Counted from the first letter of the stretch, positions 1 to 8,974 are shown. The stretch: 64,000 nt of DNA from Kocuria soli (GCF_003797835.1 NZ_RKMF01000003.1:172215-236214), one strand, 5' to 3'. The notes: a model not told the origin generated them from the sequence alone. Translations and numbers: made by a program.

Positions 1-64
1 CCACTGTACGCAAGAAATCACAAATAGTGAGACTCCGGGTCTCGATAACTTCCGGTCCCAGGTT

Positions 65-125
65 GCCGAGTGCGCAGTTTGATTGCCCCTGTGCCATTCA
101 GGGGCGATCAAACTGCGCACTCGGC
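65..125 (-). terminator. Long palindrome, terminator of the nucleoside transporter gene
   Basis: Near-perfect inverted repeat: left arm starts GCCGAGTGCGCAGTTTGAT and the right arm is its complement, with a 7-base loop and one mismatch in a stem of about 27 bp. It begins 10 bases past the stop of the minus-strand transporter, so it is placed as its terminator. The same arm sequence recurs at 1704-1764 behind the next minus-strand gene, so this is a dispersed repeat rather than a unique hairpin. There is no obvious U-tract, as is common in high-GC actinobacteria. Confidence 0.7.
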
Positions 126-134
126 TGCTCAGGG

Positions 135-1604
135 TCAGGCGATCAGGACTCCCGCGATGGCTGCGCTCATGAGATTGGCCAGGGTGCCGGAGAGCACCGC
201 GAGCAGTCCGAGCCGAGCGATACGGCTGCGTTGGGTGGGGGCCAGCCCACCCAGTGCACCGATCTGAATGGCCAGCGTGGCGAAGTTGGCGAACCCGGTC
301 AGCGCGAACGTGACGATGACCTGCGTCTTGGGGGAGTAGTTGCCGATCTCTGGGCCGAAGGCGCTGAAGGCCACGAATTCGTTGAGGACCAGCTTCTGAC
401 CCAGGAAGCTTCCCGCGGCAACGGCCTCGTTCCACGGGACGCCGACGATGAACATCACCGGGGCGAAGATCCAACCCAGGATCTGCTCCATGGTCAGGCC
501 CTCCAAACCGAACAGCCCGCCCACGGCCCCCAGCAACGTGTTGACCAGGGCGATCAACGCAATGAACGCCAGCAGCATGGCGCCCACATTGAGGGCCAGG
601 CCCAGGCCTTCGCTCGCGCCGCGTGCGGCGGCGTCGATCACGTTGGCGGGTTCGTCGTCGCCCTCGGCCTGGTGGGCGATGTCCTCCGCGTCCCGGACCT
701 CCCGAGGGGTGTCCGCGGCGCTCGTGGCGTGAGCTTCTGTGGACGTGGTGACCGTGGAGGTCTCGGCTGCCTCCGGTGCGTCGGGCTCCGGGCCTGTCTG
801 TGATTGCTGCCGGCGCGTGAGTTCAGCCGCTGATTCCGCGGCGGCGCCGCGTTTGCCTCCGCGCTTGAAGAGTCCCATCAACCCCTCACGACGTCGCGGC
901 GGGGCGGCTGCCGGTTGACCGCTGCCGGCGTCGGTCCACTCGGGGCCTTCGAGAGCACCCGCGGGGACGATCAATTTGGCGATGAACAGGGCCCCGGGTG
1001 CAGCCATGAAGCTGGCCGCGATCAAGTACCGCAATTCGGCGCCGAGCAGCGAGTACCCCACCATGACCGAACCGGCGACCGTCGCCATGCCGCCGACCAT
1101 GACGGCGAACAATTCCGAGGTCTTCAAGCGGGGGAGGTGCTGCTTGATGAGCAGCGGAGCTTCCGACTGGCCCAGGAAGATGTTGGCGGCCGCATTCATG
1201 GATTCGGCGGTGGTGGTGCCGAAGAGCTTGGACATTGCTCCGCCGATGATCTTGACCACCCACTGCAAGATCCCCACGTAGTGCAGGACTGCGGTCAAGG
1301 CCGCGAAATACACGATGACCGGAAGGACCTGGAACGCGAAGACCGAGCCTTCTTCCGGGAGGATCGGTCCGAAGAGGAAGTCGATGCCGGCATTGGCCGA
1401 GTTGATGACCGACTGGACGCCCGAGGTCAGCGCCTCCAGTGCCGCGCACCCCGCCGGCACGTACAAGACCAGGACACCGAAGAGCACCTGCGTGAGCAGC
1501 GCCAGGGTCACGGTTCTGATGCGAATTTTGCGACGGTCCACTGAGAAGAGCACCGCGATGGCGATGATGAACGCCATCCCGCCCAGGCCCCACAGCACAT
1601 TCAT
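135..1604 (-). CDS. Concentrative nucleoside transporter (CNT/NupC family)
   Basis: Integral membrane symporter that would import nucleosides with H+ or Na+. The N-terminal segment, with the basic SVDRRKIRIR stretch after the first helix, is typical of NupC. The core motifs GQSEAPLLIK (residues about 145-154) and the later NEFVAFSAFG are the nucleoside and cation-binding signatures of CNT proteins. At 489 residues it is about 90 longer than NupC (about 400). The excess is a hydrophilic Ala/Glu/Thr-rich insert at about residues 216-320, between two membrane segments, just before the conserved NVIDAAARGASEG. ATG at 1604 is preferred (GTGGAA 7 bases upstream); an in-frame GTG at 1616 is possible. 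Monocistronic, ended by the palindrome at 65-125. Confidence 0.9.
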   Translation of the reverse strand: MNVLWGLGGMAFIIAIAVLFSVDRRKIRIRTVTLALLTQVLFGVLVLYVPAGCAALEALTSGVQSVINSANAGIDFLFGPILPEEGSVFAFQVLPVIVYFAALTAVLHYVGILQWVVKIIGGAMSKLFGTTTAESMNAAANIFLGQSEAPLLIKQHLPRLKTSELFAVMVGGMATVAGSVMVGYSLLGAELRYLIAASFMAAPGALFIAKLIVPAGALEGPEWTDAGSGQPAAAPPRRREGLMGLFKRGGKRGAAAESAAELTRRQQSQTGPEPDAPEAAETSTVTTSTEAHATSAADTPREVRDAEDIAHQAEGDDEPANVIDAAARGASEGLGLALNVGAMLLAFIALIALVNTLLGAVGGLFGLEGLTMEQILGWIFAPVMFIVGVPWNEAVAAGSFLGQKLVLNEFVAFSAFGPEIGNYSPKTQVIVTFALTGFANFATLAIQIGALGGLAPTQRSRIARLGLLAVLSGTLANLMSAAIAGVLIA

Positions 1605-1703
1605 TCCGGTTTCCACCGTTCGGATCGGGTGCAGGTCGTGTGTCCCACGGTACAGAAGGCTCCGTACGGGGGTGTCGGTTGGGTGCTCGGCGCTGCCCTG
1701 GTC

Positions 1704-1764
1704 GCCGAGTGCGCAGTTTGATCGCCCCTGAGTGAGTCAGGAGCGATCAAACTGGCGTCTCGGC
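1704..1764 (-). terminator. Second copy of the palindromic repeat, terminator of the DASS gene
   Basis: Inverted repeat with the same left arm as the copy at 65-125 (GCCGAGTGCGCAGTTTGATC), a slightly less perfect right arm and an 8-9 base loop. It starts 18 bases beyond the stop of the minus-strand DASS transporter. Same strand, same position relative to the upstream gene and same sequence as the first copy. Confidence 0.7.
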
Positions 1765-1781
1765 AGGAGGGGGCGGGTGCC

Positions 1782-3449
1782 CTAGAACGCCATCCCGAAG
1801 GCCAGTGGGCCCAGCAGCAGCGTGAACACCGTGATCAGCAGGACGCCCACCACGTTGAGGATCGCGCCGCCGCGCACCATCTCCGCGATCTTCACGTGCC
1901 CGGAGGCGTAGACGATGGCATTCGGCGGGGTGCCCACCGGCAGCATGAATGCGCACGTGGCGGCCAGGGCCGCCGGAATCAGCAGGGAGATCGGATCGAG
2001 GCCCAGTCCGATGGCCACGCCGCCCAGGATGGGGATGAACGCGGCAGCCGTTGCCGTGTTGGATGTGACTTCCGTGAGCAACAGGACCACCGCGACGACG
2101 ACGGCCAACAACGCCACGATCGGCAGCGCCCCCAGGCCTCCGACCTGATCGCCGAACCACACGTCCAGCCCGGTGCTGGCCACGGCAGCCGCCAGTGAGA
2201 GGCCGCCGCCGAACAGCAGGAGAACTCCCCAGGGGAGCCCTTCCTCGGCGTCTCTCCAGTGCAGGGTCATGTTGCCGCGGTTGTCGCCCGGGATGATGAA
2301 CAGGAGGACACCGGCGGCGATGGCAACCACCGTGTCGTCGAAGACTTCCAGCCAGGGCCACGCTTCCGCCAAGGACGGGAAGCCGGAGAGAATGCCGGGC
2401 ACGATCCAGAAGAACGCTGCTGTCACGAACACCGCCAGGACCACCCATTCCCCGCGGGACATCCGCCCGAGGTCATCGATCTCCTTCTGGATCAGTTGCT
2501 TGCCACCCGGGATCTCTTTCAGGTTGAAACGGAAGATCACGAACGTCATGAGCAGCCACGAGACGCCGATGAATACGATCACGATCGGAACGCCCAGGAG
2601 CATCCACTGCGCGAAGCCGATGGTCTCCCCGAGTTCTTCGCTGATGTATCCGGCCACAATCGCGTTGGGCGGACTTCCCAGAAGCGTGCCCAGGCCGCCG
2701 ATCGTCGCCGCCCAGGCGATGGAGAGAACCAACGCCACTCCGAACTTGCGGACATCGGGATTGTCGATGACCTCGCTCAAGGTCTCGGTGGCCGTCAGAT
2801 CTGTGCGAATCGACGCCGTGTCGACGTTCTCGGCCTGGCCGTGCTTCTGGCTGTTCTCGACCACCAGGGTGAGAACGCTCAGGCTGATGGGCAGCATCAT
2901 CAGCGTGGTTGCGGTGTTCGAAACCCACATGGAGAGGAACGCGGTGGCGATCATCATGCCCAGGATGATCTGGCGCGGTTGTGTTCCCACTGCACGCAAG
3001 GTGAGCAACGCAATGCGCCGGTGGAGGTTCCACTTCTGCATCGCTATGGCGATCAGGAACCCACCCAGGAAGAGGAACACGATGGGGTTGGCGTACGGCG
3101 CGGTCGCTTCCTCCGGCGTCAGTTCCGTCAGGATCGGGAACAGCACGATGGGAAGCAGGGACGTCACGGGCAGGGGTACGGCCTCGGTCATCCACCACAC
3201 GGCCATCAGCGAGCCGATCGCGGCCACCGTGCGTGCATCCTGAGAAACGTCTGCGGATCCCAGGAGTAGCCAGACCACGAAGAACACCACCACTCCCAGG
3301 AGGCGGTACAGCCAGAGACCGCCGGTTTTCACCCGCGGGGGATGGTCGTCATCGGTGACCGCCGGCTGGTGGTGCACCGGGTGACCATCCAAGGTGTCGG
3401 TGGCGGTGTCGTCGACGGGCGGTGGGGAATCAGCATGCGTGCCGGACAT
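1782..3449 (-). CDS. DASS-family (SLC13) sodium-coupled anion transporter
   Basis: Membrane carrier of the divalent anion:Na+ symporter family, which imports C4-dicarboxylates, citrate or sulfate. The two diagnostic Ser-Asn-Thr substrate/sodium-site motifs are present: one in MWVSNTATTLMMLP near the middle, one in LTEVTSNTATAAAF near the C-terminus. GGLGTLLGSPPNAI and the late LPVGTPPNAIVYASG match the family's repeated PPN loops. 555 residues is slightly long because of a hydrophilic N-terminal tail of about 60 residues. ATG at 3449 is chosen because GAGGTG lies 6 bases upstream; the open frame continues 23 codons further without support. The substrate cannot be read from sequence. Divergent from the acyl-CoA ligase. 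Confidence 0.88.
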   Translation of the reverse strand: MSGTHADSPPPVDDTATDTLDGHPVHHQPAVTDDDHPPRVKTGGLWLYRLLGVVVFFVVWLLLGSADVSQDARTVAAIGSLMAVWWMTEAVPLPVTSLLPIVLFPILTELTPEEATAPYANPIVFLFLGGFLIAIAMQKWNLHRRIALLTLRAVGTQPRQIILGMMIATAFLSMWVSNTATTLMMLPISLSVLTLVVENSQKHGQAENVDTASIRTDLTATETLSEVIDNPDVRKFGVALVLSIAWAATIGGLGTLLGSPPNAIVAGYISEELGETIGFAQWMLLGVPIVIVFIGVSWLLMTFVIFRFNLKEIPGGKQLIQKEIDDLGRMSRGEWVVLAVFVTAAFFWIVPGILSGFPSLAEAWPWLEVFDDTVVAIAAGVLLFIIPGDNRGNMTLHWRDAEEGLPWGVLLLFGGGLSLAAAVASTGLDVWFGDQVGGLGALPIVALLAVVVAVVLLLTEVTSNTATAAAFIPILGGVAIGLGLDPISLLIPAALAATCAFMLPVGTPPNAIVYASGHVKIAEMVRGGAILNVVGVLLITVFTLLLGPLAFGMAF

Positions 3450-3536
3450 GTGATGCACCTCACGGATCGGGGGAAGGTCCCACGAAATTAACAGCCAGCT
3501 GTGTGCGTGAGCAATCATGTGGCCGCCAACCGCGCT

Positions 3537-3565
3537 TTGTGACCGTGCTCACAATGCCCTACGGT
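3537..3565 (+). promoter_or_regulatory. Acyl-CoA ligase promoter with a Crp/GlxR-type operator
   Basis: -35 TTGTGA (3537-3542), 17-base spacer and -10 TACGGT (3560-3565). Overlapping the -35 and spacer is TGTGACCGTGCTCACA (3538-3553), an exact match to the TGTGA-N6-TCACA consensus of Crp-family proteins (Crp in enterics, GlxR/Crp in actinobacteria). A site in this position would normally block polymerase, so repression is the simplest reading. The transcript would have a leader of about 100 bases before the TTG start at 3671. Confidence 0.65.
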
Positions 3566-3670
3566 TGTCGGACACCCCTCCGCGGCCATCCCTCACCGGC
3601 CCGCGACCCCCGGTGGCGGTGGCCCGGAGATCGACCGCAGCCATCCCACATCCTGACTCGAGGAGCACCC

Positions 3671-5485
3671 TTGTCCGAGATCTCCCTTCCGCGCCTGGTC
3701 GAGACCCCGGCCACCGACAACACCACCGATCTCCTGGTGCGTAACGCGCGGAAGGCCAGCGATCCCGCACTGTTCTCCCGCAGGGAGGGGGATCAGTGGG
3801 TCGAAATCCCCGCGAGCAAGGCGCTGGCGGACGTGATCGCCCTCGCCAAGGGGTTCGTGGCGGCCGGGGTCCAGCCCGGGGACCGGGTGGCTCTGATGTC
3901 CCGCAACCGCTTGGAGTGGTCCCTGTTGGACTTCGCGGTGTGGTTCGCCGGCGGCGTCGTCGTCCCCGTGTACGAATCCTCGGCCCCGACCCAACTTGCC
4001 TGGAACCTCTCCGACTCCGGAGCGGTCGGGCTGGTGGTCGAGACCACCGAGCACAAGGGCGTGTGGGAGCGCGCTGCCCACAACGAGGACCTGTCCGGCG
4101 TGCACAGCGTCTGGTGCCTGGACGAAGGTGCCGTGGGGCACCTGACCGAGGGTGGCAAGGACGTCCCGGACGAGGAGGTCGAACGACGACGCCGCATCGC
4201 GGGCCTGGACGACCTGGCCACCGTCATCTACACCTCGGGAACCACCGGTCGACCGAAGGGCTGCGAACTCACCCACGGGAACTTCGTGGAACTCTCCGAG
4301 AACGCGGCGGCCTCGATTCCCGAAGCTGTCCACGAGGGCGCCCGGACGGTCATGTTCCTGCCGTTGGCGCACGTGTTCGCGCGTTTCATCCAGGTCATGG
4401 CGGTGGGTGCCGGTGTGAACATCGCCCACACCTCGGACATCAAGAGTCTGCTGGATGACCTGAAGAGCTTTGAGCCGACCTTCCTGCTGGTGGTTCCGCG
4501 AGTGTTCGAGAAGGTCTACAACTCGGCGCAGCAGAAGGCGGAGGCCGGCGGGAAGGGAAAGATCTTCGACAGGGCGGCGGCGGTGGCCATCGAGTGGTCC
4601 CGTGCCGAGGAGCAGGGCAAGGTCCCCTTGACGCTCAAGGTGCAGCACGCACTGTTCGACAAGCTCATCTACGGCAAACTGCGCGAAGCCATGGGCGGGA
4701 AGGTCAAGTACGCGGTCTCAGGCGGCGGGCCACTGGGGGAGCGCCTGGGGCACTTCTTCCACGGCATCGGGCTGCGCGTGCTGGAGGGCTACGGGTTGAC
4801 CGAAACCACGGCCCCGATCACGGTCAACACCGCCAAGAAGATCAAGATCGGCACCGTCGGCACCGTGTTGCCGGGCAACTCCGTCAAGATCTCCGACGAC
4901 GGCGAGGTCCTGGCCAAGGGGATCTGCGTGATGCGCGGTTACTGGAACAACCCCGAGAAGACCGCGGAGGCCTTCGACGACGACGGGTGGTTCCGCACCG
5001 GCGACCTGGGATCCCTGGACCAGGACGGGTATCTGAAGATCACCGGGCGCATCAAGGAACTGATCGTGACCGCCGGGGGCAAGAACGTGAGCCCCGTTGT
5101 GCTGGAGGACCAGGTCAGGGCGCACCCGTTGGTGTCCCAGTGCATTGCCGTGGGGGAGAAGCGGCCCTTCATCGCCGCCCTGGTGACCTTGGACGAGGAG
5201 GCTCTGCCGGGGTGGCTGGACGCCCACGGGTTCGACGCGTCCATGACGGTCGCCCAGGCCAGGGAGGACGAGCACGTTAAGAAGGCCGTCGAGGAAGCGA
5301 TCGAGCACGCCAATCAGGCGGTCTCCCGTGCGGAACAGATCCGAGAGTTCCGGATTCTGGAGCACGACTTCTCCGAGGCGGACGGCACGCTGACTCCGTC
5401 CCTCAAGCTGCGGCGTCGTCATGTCCTGGTCAACAACGAGGAACTCATCGACGAGATCTACGGTGGGGCGCTCCAGCACGAGTGA
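3671..5485 (+). CDS. Long-chain fatty acid-CoA ligase (AMP-forming)
   Basis: Activates fatty acids with ATP and CoA via an acyl-adenylate, feeding beta-oxidation or lipid synthesis. The ANL-superfamily motifs occur in order: P-loop YTSGTTGRPKG, the GYGLTETT adenine-binding motif, TGDLG with the ribose-binding Asp, and the hinge GRIKELIVTAGGKNVSP. Arg in the hinge and Lys in the C-terminal domain agree with an active FadD15-type enzyme (about 600 residues; this one is 604). Start TTG at 3671 is chosen because GAGGAG lies 7-8 bases upstream and the family N-terminus begins here. The upstream in-frame stretch lies over the promoter. Likely under cAMP-receptor-type control through the site at 3538-3553. 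Confidence 0.92.
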   Translation: MSEISLPRLVETPATDNTTDLLVRNARKASDPALFSRREGDQWVEIPASKALADVIALAKGFVAAGVQPGDRVALMSRNRLEWSLLDFAVWFAGGVVVPVYESSAPTQLAWNLSDSGAVGLVVETTEHKGVWERAAHNEDLSGVHSVWCLDEGAVGHLTEGGKDVPDEEVERRRRIAGLDDLATVIYTSGTTGRPKGCELTHGNFVELSENAAASIPEAVHEGARTVMFLPLAHVFARFIQVMAVGAGVNIAHTSDIKSLLDDLKSFEPTFLLVVPRVFEKVYNSAQQKAEAGGKGKIFDRAAAVAIEWSRAEEQGKVPLTLKVQHALFDKLIYGKLREAMGGKVKYAVSGGGPLGERLGHFFHGIGLRVLEGYGLTETTAPITVNTAKKIKIGTVGTVLPGNSVKISDDGEVLAKGICVMRGYWNNPEKTAEAFDDDGWFRTGDLGSLDQDGYLKITGRIKELIVTAGGKNVSPVVLEDQVRAHPLVSQCIAVGEKRPFIAALVTLDEEALPGWLDAHGFDASMTVAQAREDEHVKKAVEEAIEHANQAVSRAEQIREFRILEHDFSEADGTLTPSLKLRRRHVLVNNEELIDEIYGGALQHE

Positions 5486-5616
5486 GGCCCTGGATTCGCT
5501 GACAGCGAGATCGGGTGTGAGCTTGGGCGACGTCGGGAATCACGGACGGAGTCCGGTGGCTGTTCACGGTGAGACCGCGGGAGTTCCCGCACAGCATTCG
5601 TGAAAGGTGTTCCGCC

Positions 5617-6597
5617 GTGGCTTTGCCGCTGTCAGTTCTGGATTTCGCAACCGTCCGTGAAGGTCACACCGTGGGGGAGGCCTTCGCTGAGTCCGTGGCT
5701 CTGGCCCAAGTGGCGGAGGGCCTGGGGTACGCGCGTGTCTGGTACACCGAACACCACAACATGGGCTCCATCGCTTCCGCCGCTCCGGCAGTCCTGATTG
5801 CCCACGTGGCCACCCAGACGGAGAAGATCCGGCTGGGCTCAGGCGGCGTGATGCTGCCCAACCACTCTCCGCTGACCATTGCGGAGCAGTTCGGCACCCT
5901 GGCCGAACTGCACCCCGGGCGGATTGATCTGGGCCTGGGCCGGGCTCCGGGAACTGACCAGGTAGCAGTGCGCGCCATGCGCCGGGATCCGCGCGCCGCT
6001 GAGGAGTTCCCGCAGGACGTCAAGGAACTGCAGGGGTACCTGCGTGACGAGTCCAAACTCCCCGGTCTTCGTGCCGTGCCGGGTGCCGGTACGAACGTCC
6101 CTCTGTACATCCTCGGTTCGTCGCTGTTCGGTGCTCGTCTGGCGGCGGCCTACGGGTTGCCGTACGCCTTCGCCTCCCACTTCGCCCCGGACGCCCTGGA
6201 GCAGGCGGCCGCCGTCTACCGGTCGGAGTTCGAGCCCTCCGAACAACTCGAGCAGCCGTACATGATGGCCGCCATGAACGTGGTGGCCAATGACGACCCC
6301 AACGTGGCCGTTGCCGAGAACGAGTGGTACCGGCGCACCCGGGTCAAGATGATGGCCGGCCGTGGGCGCACCCTGACGGACGAAGAACTGGACCTGGTCA
6401 TGCACTCGGCGGCCGGGCAACAGATTCTGCACATGATCAAGTACACGGCCGTGGGCAACGGTGAACAGGTCGCTTCCTACGTGAAGGATTTCGCCGAGCG
6501 GGCGCAAGCGGACGAATTGATCATTGCCCCCGTGGGCTCTTCGGCGGAAATGACGCAGAATTCATTGAAAGTCCTTCGTGACGCCTGGGGTCGCTGA
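5617..6597 (+). CDS. LLM-class flavin-dependent oxidoreductase (luciferase-like)
   Basis: Single-chain FMN-dependent monooxygenase-like TIM barrel of the bacterial luciferase family, 326 residues (normal for the group). Visible family features are the N-terminal PLSVLDFATVREG strand, YTEHHNM (flavin-side His-His), RLGSGGVMLPNHSPLTIAEQFGTL and the central DLGLGRAPGTDQ. Substrate unknown. This 'MsnO8-like' subgroup is abundant in actinobacteria and rarely characterised. GTG at 5617 has GAAAGGTG 9 bases upstream; the frame extends 16 codons further without a better start. It follows the acyl-CoA ligase by 131 bases on the same strand, with no clear terminator between, so read-through is possible. 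Confidence 0.85.
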   Translation: MALPLSVLDFATVREGHTVGEAFAESVALAQVAEGLGYARVWYTEHHNMGSIASAAPAVLIAHVATQTEKIRLGSGGVMLPNHSPLTIAEQFGTLAELHPGRIDLGLGRAPGTDQVAVRAMRRDPRAAEEFPQDVKELQGYLRDESKLPGLRAVPGAGTNVPLYILGSSLFGARLAAAYGLPYAFASHFAPDALEQAAAVYRSEFEPSEQLEQPYMMAAMNVVANDDPNVAVAENEWYRRTRVKMMAGRGRTLTDEELDLVMHSAAGQQILHMIKYTAVGNGEQVASYVKDFAERAQADELIIAPVGSSAEMTQNSLKVLRDAWGR

Positions 6598-6628
6598 GGA
6601 ACAGGCGGTTACCGCATAATTGGTACTC

Positions 6629-7534
6629 GTGCGTAACATTCTTCAGCCGTTCTCTCTGCCGGATCAGACGGGACGGACATGGTTGGTCACGGGTGCCACG
6701 AACGGCCTGGGGAAAGAGGTTGCGGCTGCCGCAGCCGGCGCCGGTGCCCACGTGATCGTCGCCGCGCGTGACACGCAGCGGGCCCAGAGGGTCCAACGTG
6801 ACCTCGGAAATGCCAGCGTGCTGCCCCTGGATCTCGCCAACCTTTCCTCGATCCGGGCGGCCGCCGATTCCCTGGACCGTCCCGTGGACGTTCTGGTCAA
6901 CAATGCCGGGACCGTCTCCGGGAATCGCACGGAAACCGCGGACGGTTTCGAACTCATGCTCGGAACCAATGCGTTGGGCCCGTTCGCCCTCACCAACCTG
7001 GTGTTGCCCCGGGTCCGTGAGCGTGTGGTCATCGTCGGCTCGGGGGCCCACCGGTGGCGCTCCATGGATTTCGAGGACCCGCATTTCCGACGACGGCGAT
7101 TCTCGTTCGTCGCCGGCTACGGGCAGTCCAAGTTGGCGGACATGCTGTGGGGGCTGGGCCTGTCCCGGCGGCTTGCTGAGGGCGCGCGGGAAACGGGTAC
7201 CCAGCGCATCGCAGTCCAACTGGCCCACCCGGGGTGGGCGCAGACGAACCTGCAGAATCACAGCCCGTGGCCGCTGATCAACAAATGGGTGGGATTCGCT
7301 GCACATTTCGGTGGCCAGTCCGCATCGGATGGGGCCCAGAACATTCTGGTCGCTGCCACCCGGGACCTCCCGGAATGCAGTTACGTCGGTCCCTCGGGGC
7401 GTGGGGAACTCAAAGGGGCTCCGGTCCTGGTGGGGCGCTCGCAGGCGGCCTCCGATCCGGACCTGGCGGAGCGGTTCTGGGCATTTGCCAGTGCTGCGAC
7501 CGGCACGGATCTTCCCCGCGTTCGTCAATCGTGA
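6629..7534 (+). CDS. Short-chain dehydrogenase/reductase (retinol-dehydrogenase-like)
   Basis: NAD(P)-dependent oxidoreductase of the classical SDR family. TGATNGLGKEV (cofactor glycine motif) lies near residue 20, NNAG near residue 90, a Ser in VGSGAHRW, and the catalytic YGQSK gives Tyr and Lys in the YxxxK spacing. The order and roughly 300-residue length fit the retinol-dehydrogenase/protochlorophyllide-reductase-like branch. Substrate unknown. GTG at 6629 is proposed: CATAAT (6615-6620) lies 8 bases upstream, consistent with a leaderless message; TTG at 6620 is the alternative. It ends in the hairpin at 7607-7626. Confidence 0.85.
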   Translation: MRNILQPFSLPDQTGRTWLVTGATNGLGKEVAAAAAGAGAHVIVAARDTQRAQRVQRDLGNASVLPLDLANLSSIRAAADSLDRPVDVLVNNAGTVSGNRTETADGFELMLGTNALGPFALTNLVLPRVRERVVIVGSGAHRWRSMDFEDPHFRRRRFSFVAGYGQSKLADMLWGLGLSRRLAEGARETGTQRIAVQLAHPGWAQTNLQNHSPWPLINKWVGFAAHFGGQSASDGAQNILVAATRDLPECSYVGPSGRGELKGAPVLVGRSQAASDPDLAERFWAFASAATGTDLPRVRQS

Positions 7535-7606
7535 GGCAGGTCCGCATACGTGAGGCGGTGCACGCGCGTGCCTCGATCCTCCGTGCGGGGTCTGACAAAT
7601 CATGCT

Positions 7607-7626
7607 CAGGAGGCAGCGGCCTCCTG
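7607..7626 (+). terminator. Hairpin terminator after the SDR gene
   Basis: CAGGAGGC and GCCTCCTG separated by a 4-base loop, a compact 8-bp stem located 73 bases after the SDR stop and before the two-component promoter. Confidence 0.55.
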
Positions 7627-7660
7627 CTTGCGGAGGACGTGCACGGGCCGGGCACGCCCC

Positions 7661-7672
7661 TAGTCTGAACGC
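7661..7672 (+). promoter_or_regulatory. -10 element for a leaderless two-component operon
   Basis: TAGTCT at 7661-7666, followed by 6 bases and then the ATG at 7673. There is no ribosome-binding site in the 6-base gap, so transcription should begin at or next to the A of ATG. No convincing -35 is seen. Confidence 0.55.
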
Positions 7673-8974
7673 ATGATCGAAAGATTCCTCGGACCCGGGA
7701 GCAGACGGGGTTGGCTGATCGCGGGGCTGACCCTCACCGCGCTGGTCCTCGGGCCGCTCATCTCCCTGGGCACATATGGGGTCATGGGCTCCTTGGTCGC
7801 CGACGGGACCGTGAGCCCCGAGGAGTACCCGTATTCCGAGGAATTCATTTTCGCGTGGATGCTGGTCGACACGGCCGTGGGGCTCGTGGCGGTGGCGCTC
7901 TTGCCGATCGCCTTGCGTCGCGCCCCGGAACCGAAGGTCTTGGACGAGGGCCCGGAAGTTGCGAATCTCAGCCTCAAGGAACCGCGGTCCGCCCTGGTCG
8001 CGGCCCTGGTGATCGGTGTGCTGGTTGGTGTGTCCGGGGCAGCCTTTCCCGCCTGGTTCATCGCCGTCGTCTCGGTCTGTTCCCGGGGTATCCGGAAGTG
8101 GGTGTTCTTCATCCCACCCGTGGCCGTCCTGTCTGCGGTGGGCAGTGTCTTCGTCGTCCCCATGCCGGAGTCCGACATCTGGGTGATCCTCATGGGGATT
8201 GCCCTGTCCCTGGCCATGACGGCCGTGCCGGTGCTGATCGGGCTGAACCGGTGGAGTCGGCGTCGTCAGATCAGGGCCCTGCGGTCGGAAGCGGCAACGG
8301 CCCGACGTGAGGCCGAGGCCGTGGTGCGCGAGGAGCAGGCACGCGCCGCCAAGACCCGTGCCGAGGAACGGACCCGGATCGCCCGCGAAATGCACGACAC
8401 CCTCTCGCACCGTCTTGCGCTCATCAGCACGTACGCGGGGGCGCTGGACTACCGCGAGGACCTGGACCGGGACACGGTGCGGTCCACGGCGCGGCTGGTC
8501 CAGCAGACCGCGGCCACCGCATCCGCCGAACTGCGCACCGTCCTGGACGTGTTGCGCGACGACCCCACGGACACCCGTCCCGAGCCGGACCTCACCCAGG
8601 TCGATTCCCTGCTGGAAGAAGTCCGGGCCACTGGTGCCCAGGTTGAATCCCTCGTTCAGCGGCCCGACCTCGGTCAGATCCCGGGCACCGCCTCCAGGAC
8701 CCTCTACCGCATGCTCCAGGAGGGTCTGACGAATGCCGTCAAGCACGCACCGGGTGCGCCCGTGACCGTGCGATGGCAGGGTGACGACGACGAAGTGCGG
8801 CTGACGGTCACCAACCCGTTGACGCCTTCAGATCACGCCGATTCGGTCCATCCCGCCTCCGGCTTCGGCCTGATCGGGTTGGACGAACGCGCCCGTGCCC
8901 TGGGCGGTAGCGTCAGGGCCACCCAGACCCAGAGTGAATTCCGACTGGAGGCCAAGGTCCCATGCCGCAGCTGA
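7673..8974 (+). CDS. Sensor histidine kinase, NarL/DesK type (HisKA_3)
   Basis: Membrane sensor that autophosphorylates and passes phosphate to the next gene's product. Four or five hydrophobic segments fill residues about 13-195, with a short outside loop (about 40-58), followed by a basic coiled stretch. The dimerisation/phosphoacceptor helix EERTRIAREMHDTLSHRL places the phosphorylated His at residue 241. The ATPase domain shows the N-box LTNAVKHAP and G-box GFGLIGLDERA. 433 residues is usual. The extracytoplasmic part is too small to suggest a ligand, so it may sense the membrane. Its end overlaps the regulator start by 13 bases, so the two are co-translated. Confidence 0.92.
   Translation: MIERFLGPGSRRGWLIAGLTLTALVLGPLISLGTYGVMGSLVADGTVSPEEYPYSEEFIFAWMLVDTAVGLVAVALLPIALRRAPEPKVLDEGPEVANLSLKEPRSALVAALVIGVLVGVSGAAFPAWFIAVVSVCSRGIRKWVFFIPPVAVLSAVGSVFVVPMPESDIWVILMGIALSLAMTAVPVLIGLNRWSRRRQIRALRSEAATARREAEAVVREEQARAAKTRAEERTRIAREMHDTLSHRLALISTYAGALDYREDLDRDTVRSTARLVQQTAATASAELRTVLDVLRDDPTDTRPEPDLTQVDSLLEEVRATGAQVESLVQRPDLGQIPGTASRTLYRMLQEGLTNAVKHAPGAPVTVRWQGDDDEVRLTVTNPLTPSDHADSVHPASGFGLIGLDERARALGGSVRATQTQSEFRLEAKVPCRS

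Noticed and set aside
3422..3670. Upstream extension of the acyl-CoA ligase frame (from 3422)
   Set aside because: This stretch covers the divergent promoter and Crp site, has no similarity to ligases, and a TTG with a good RBS begins at 3671.
6521..8746. 741-codon minus-strand open frame
   Set aside because: High-GC shadow frame crossing the SDR gene, a terminator and most of the kinase gene; Gly/Arg/Pro/His-rich with no family motif.
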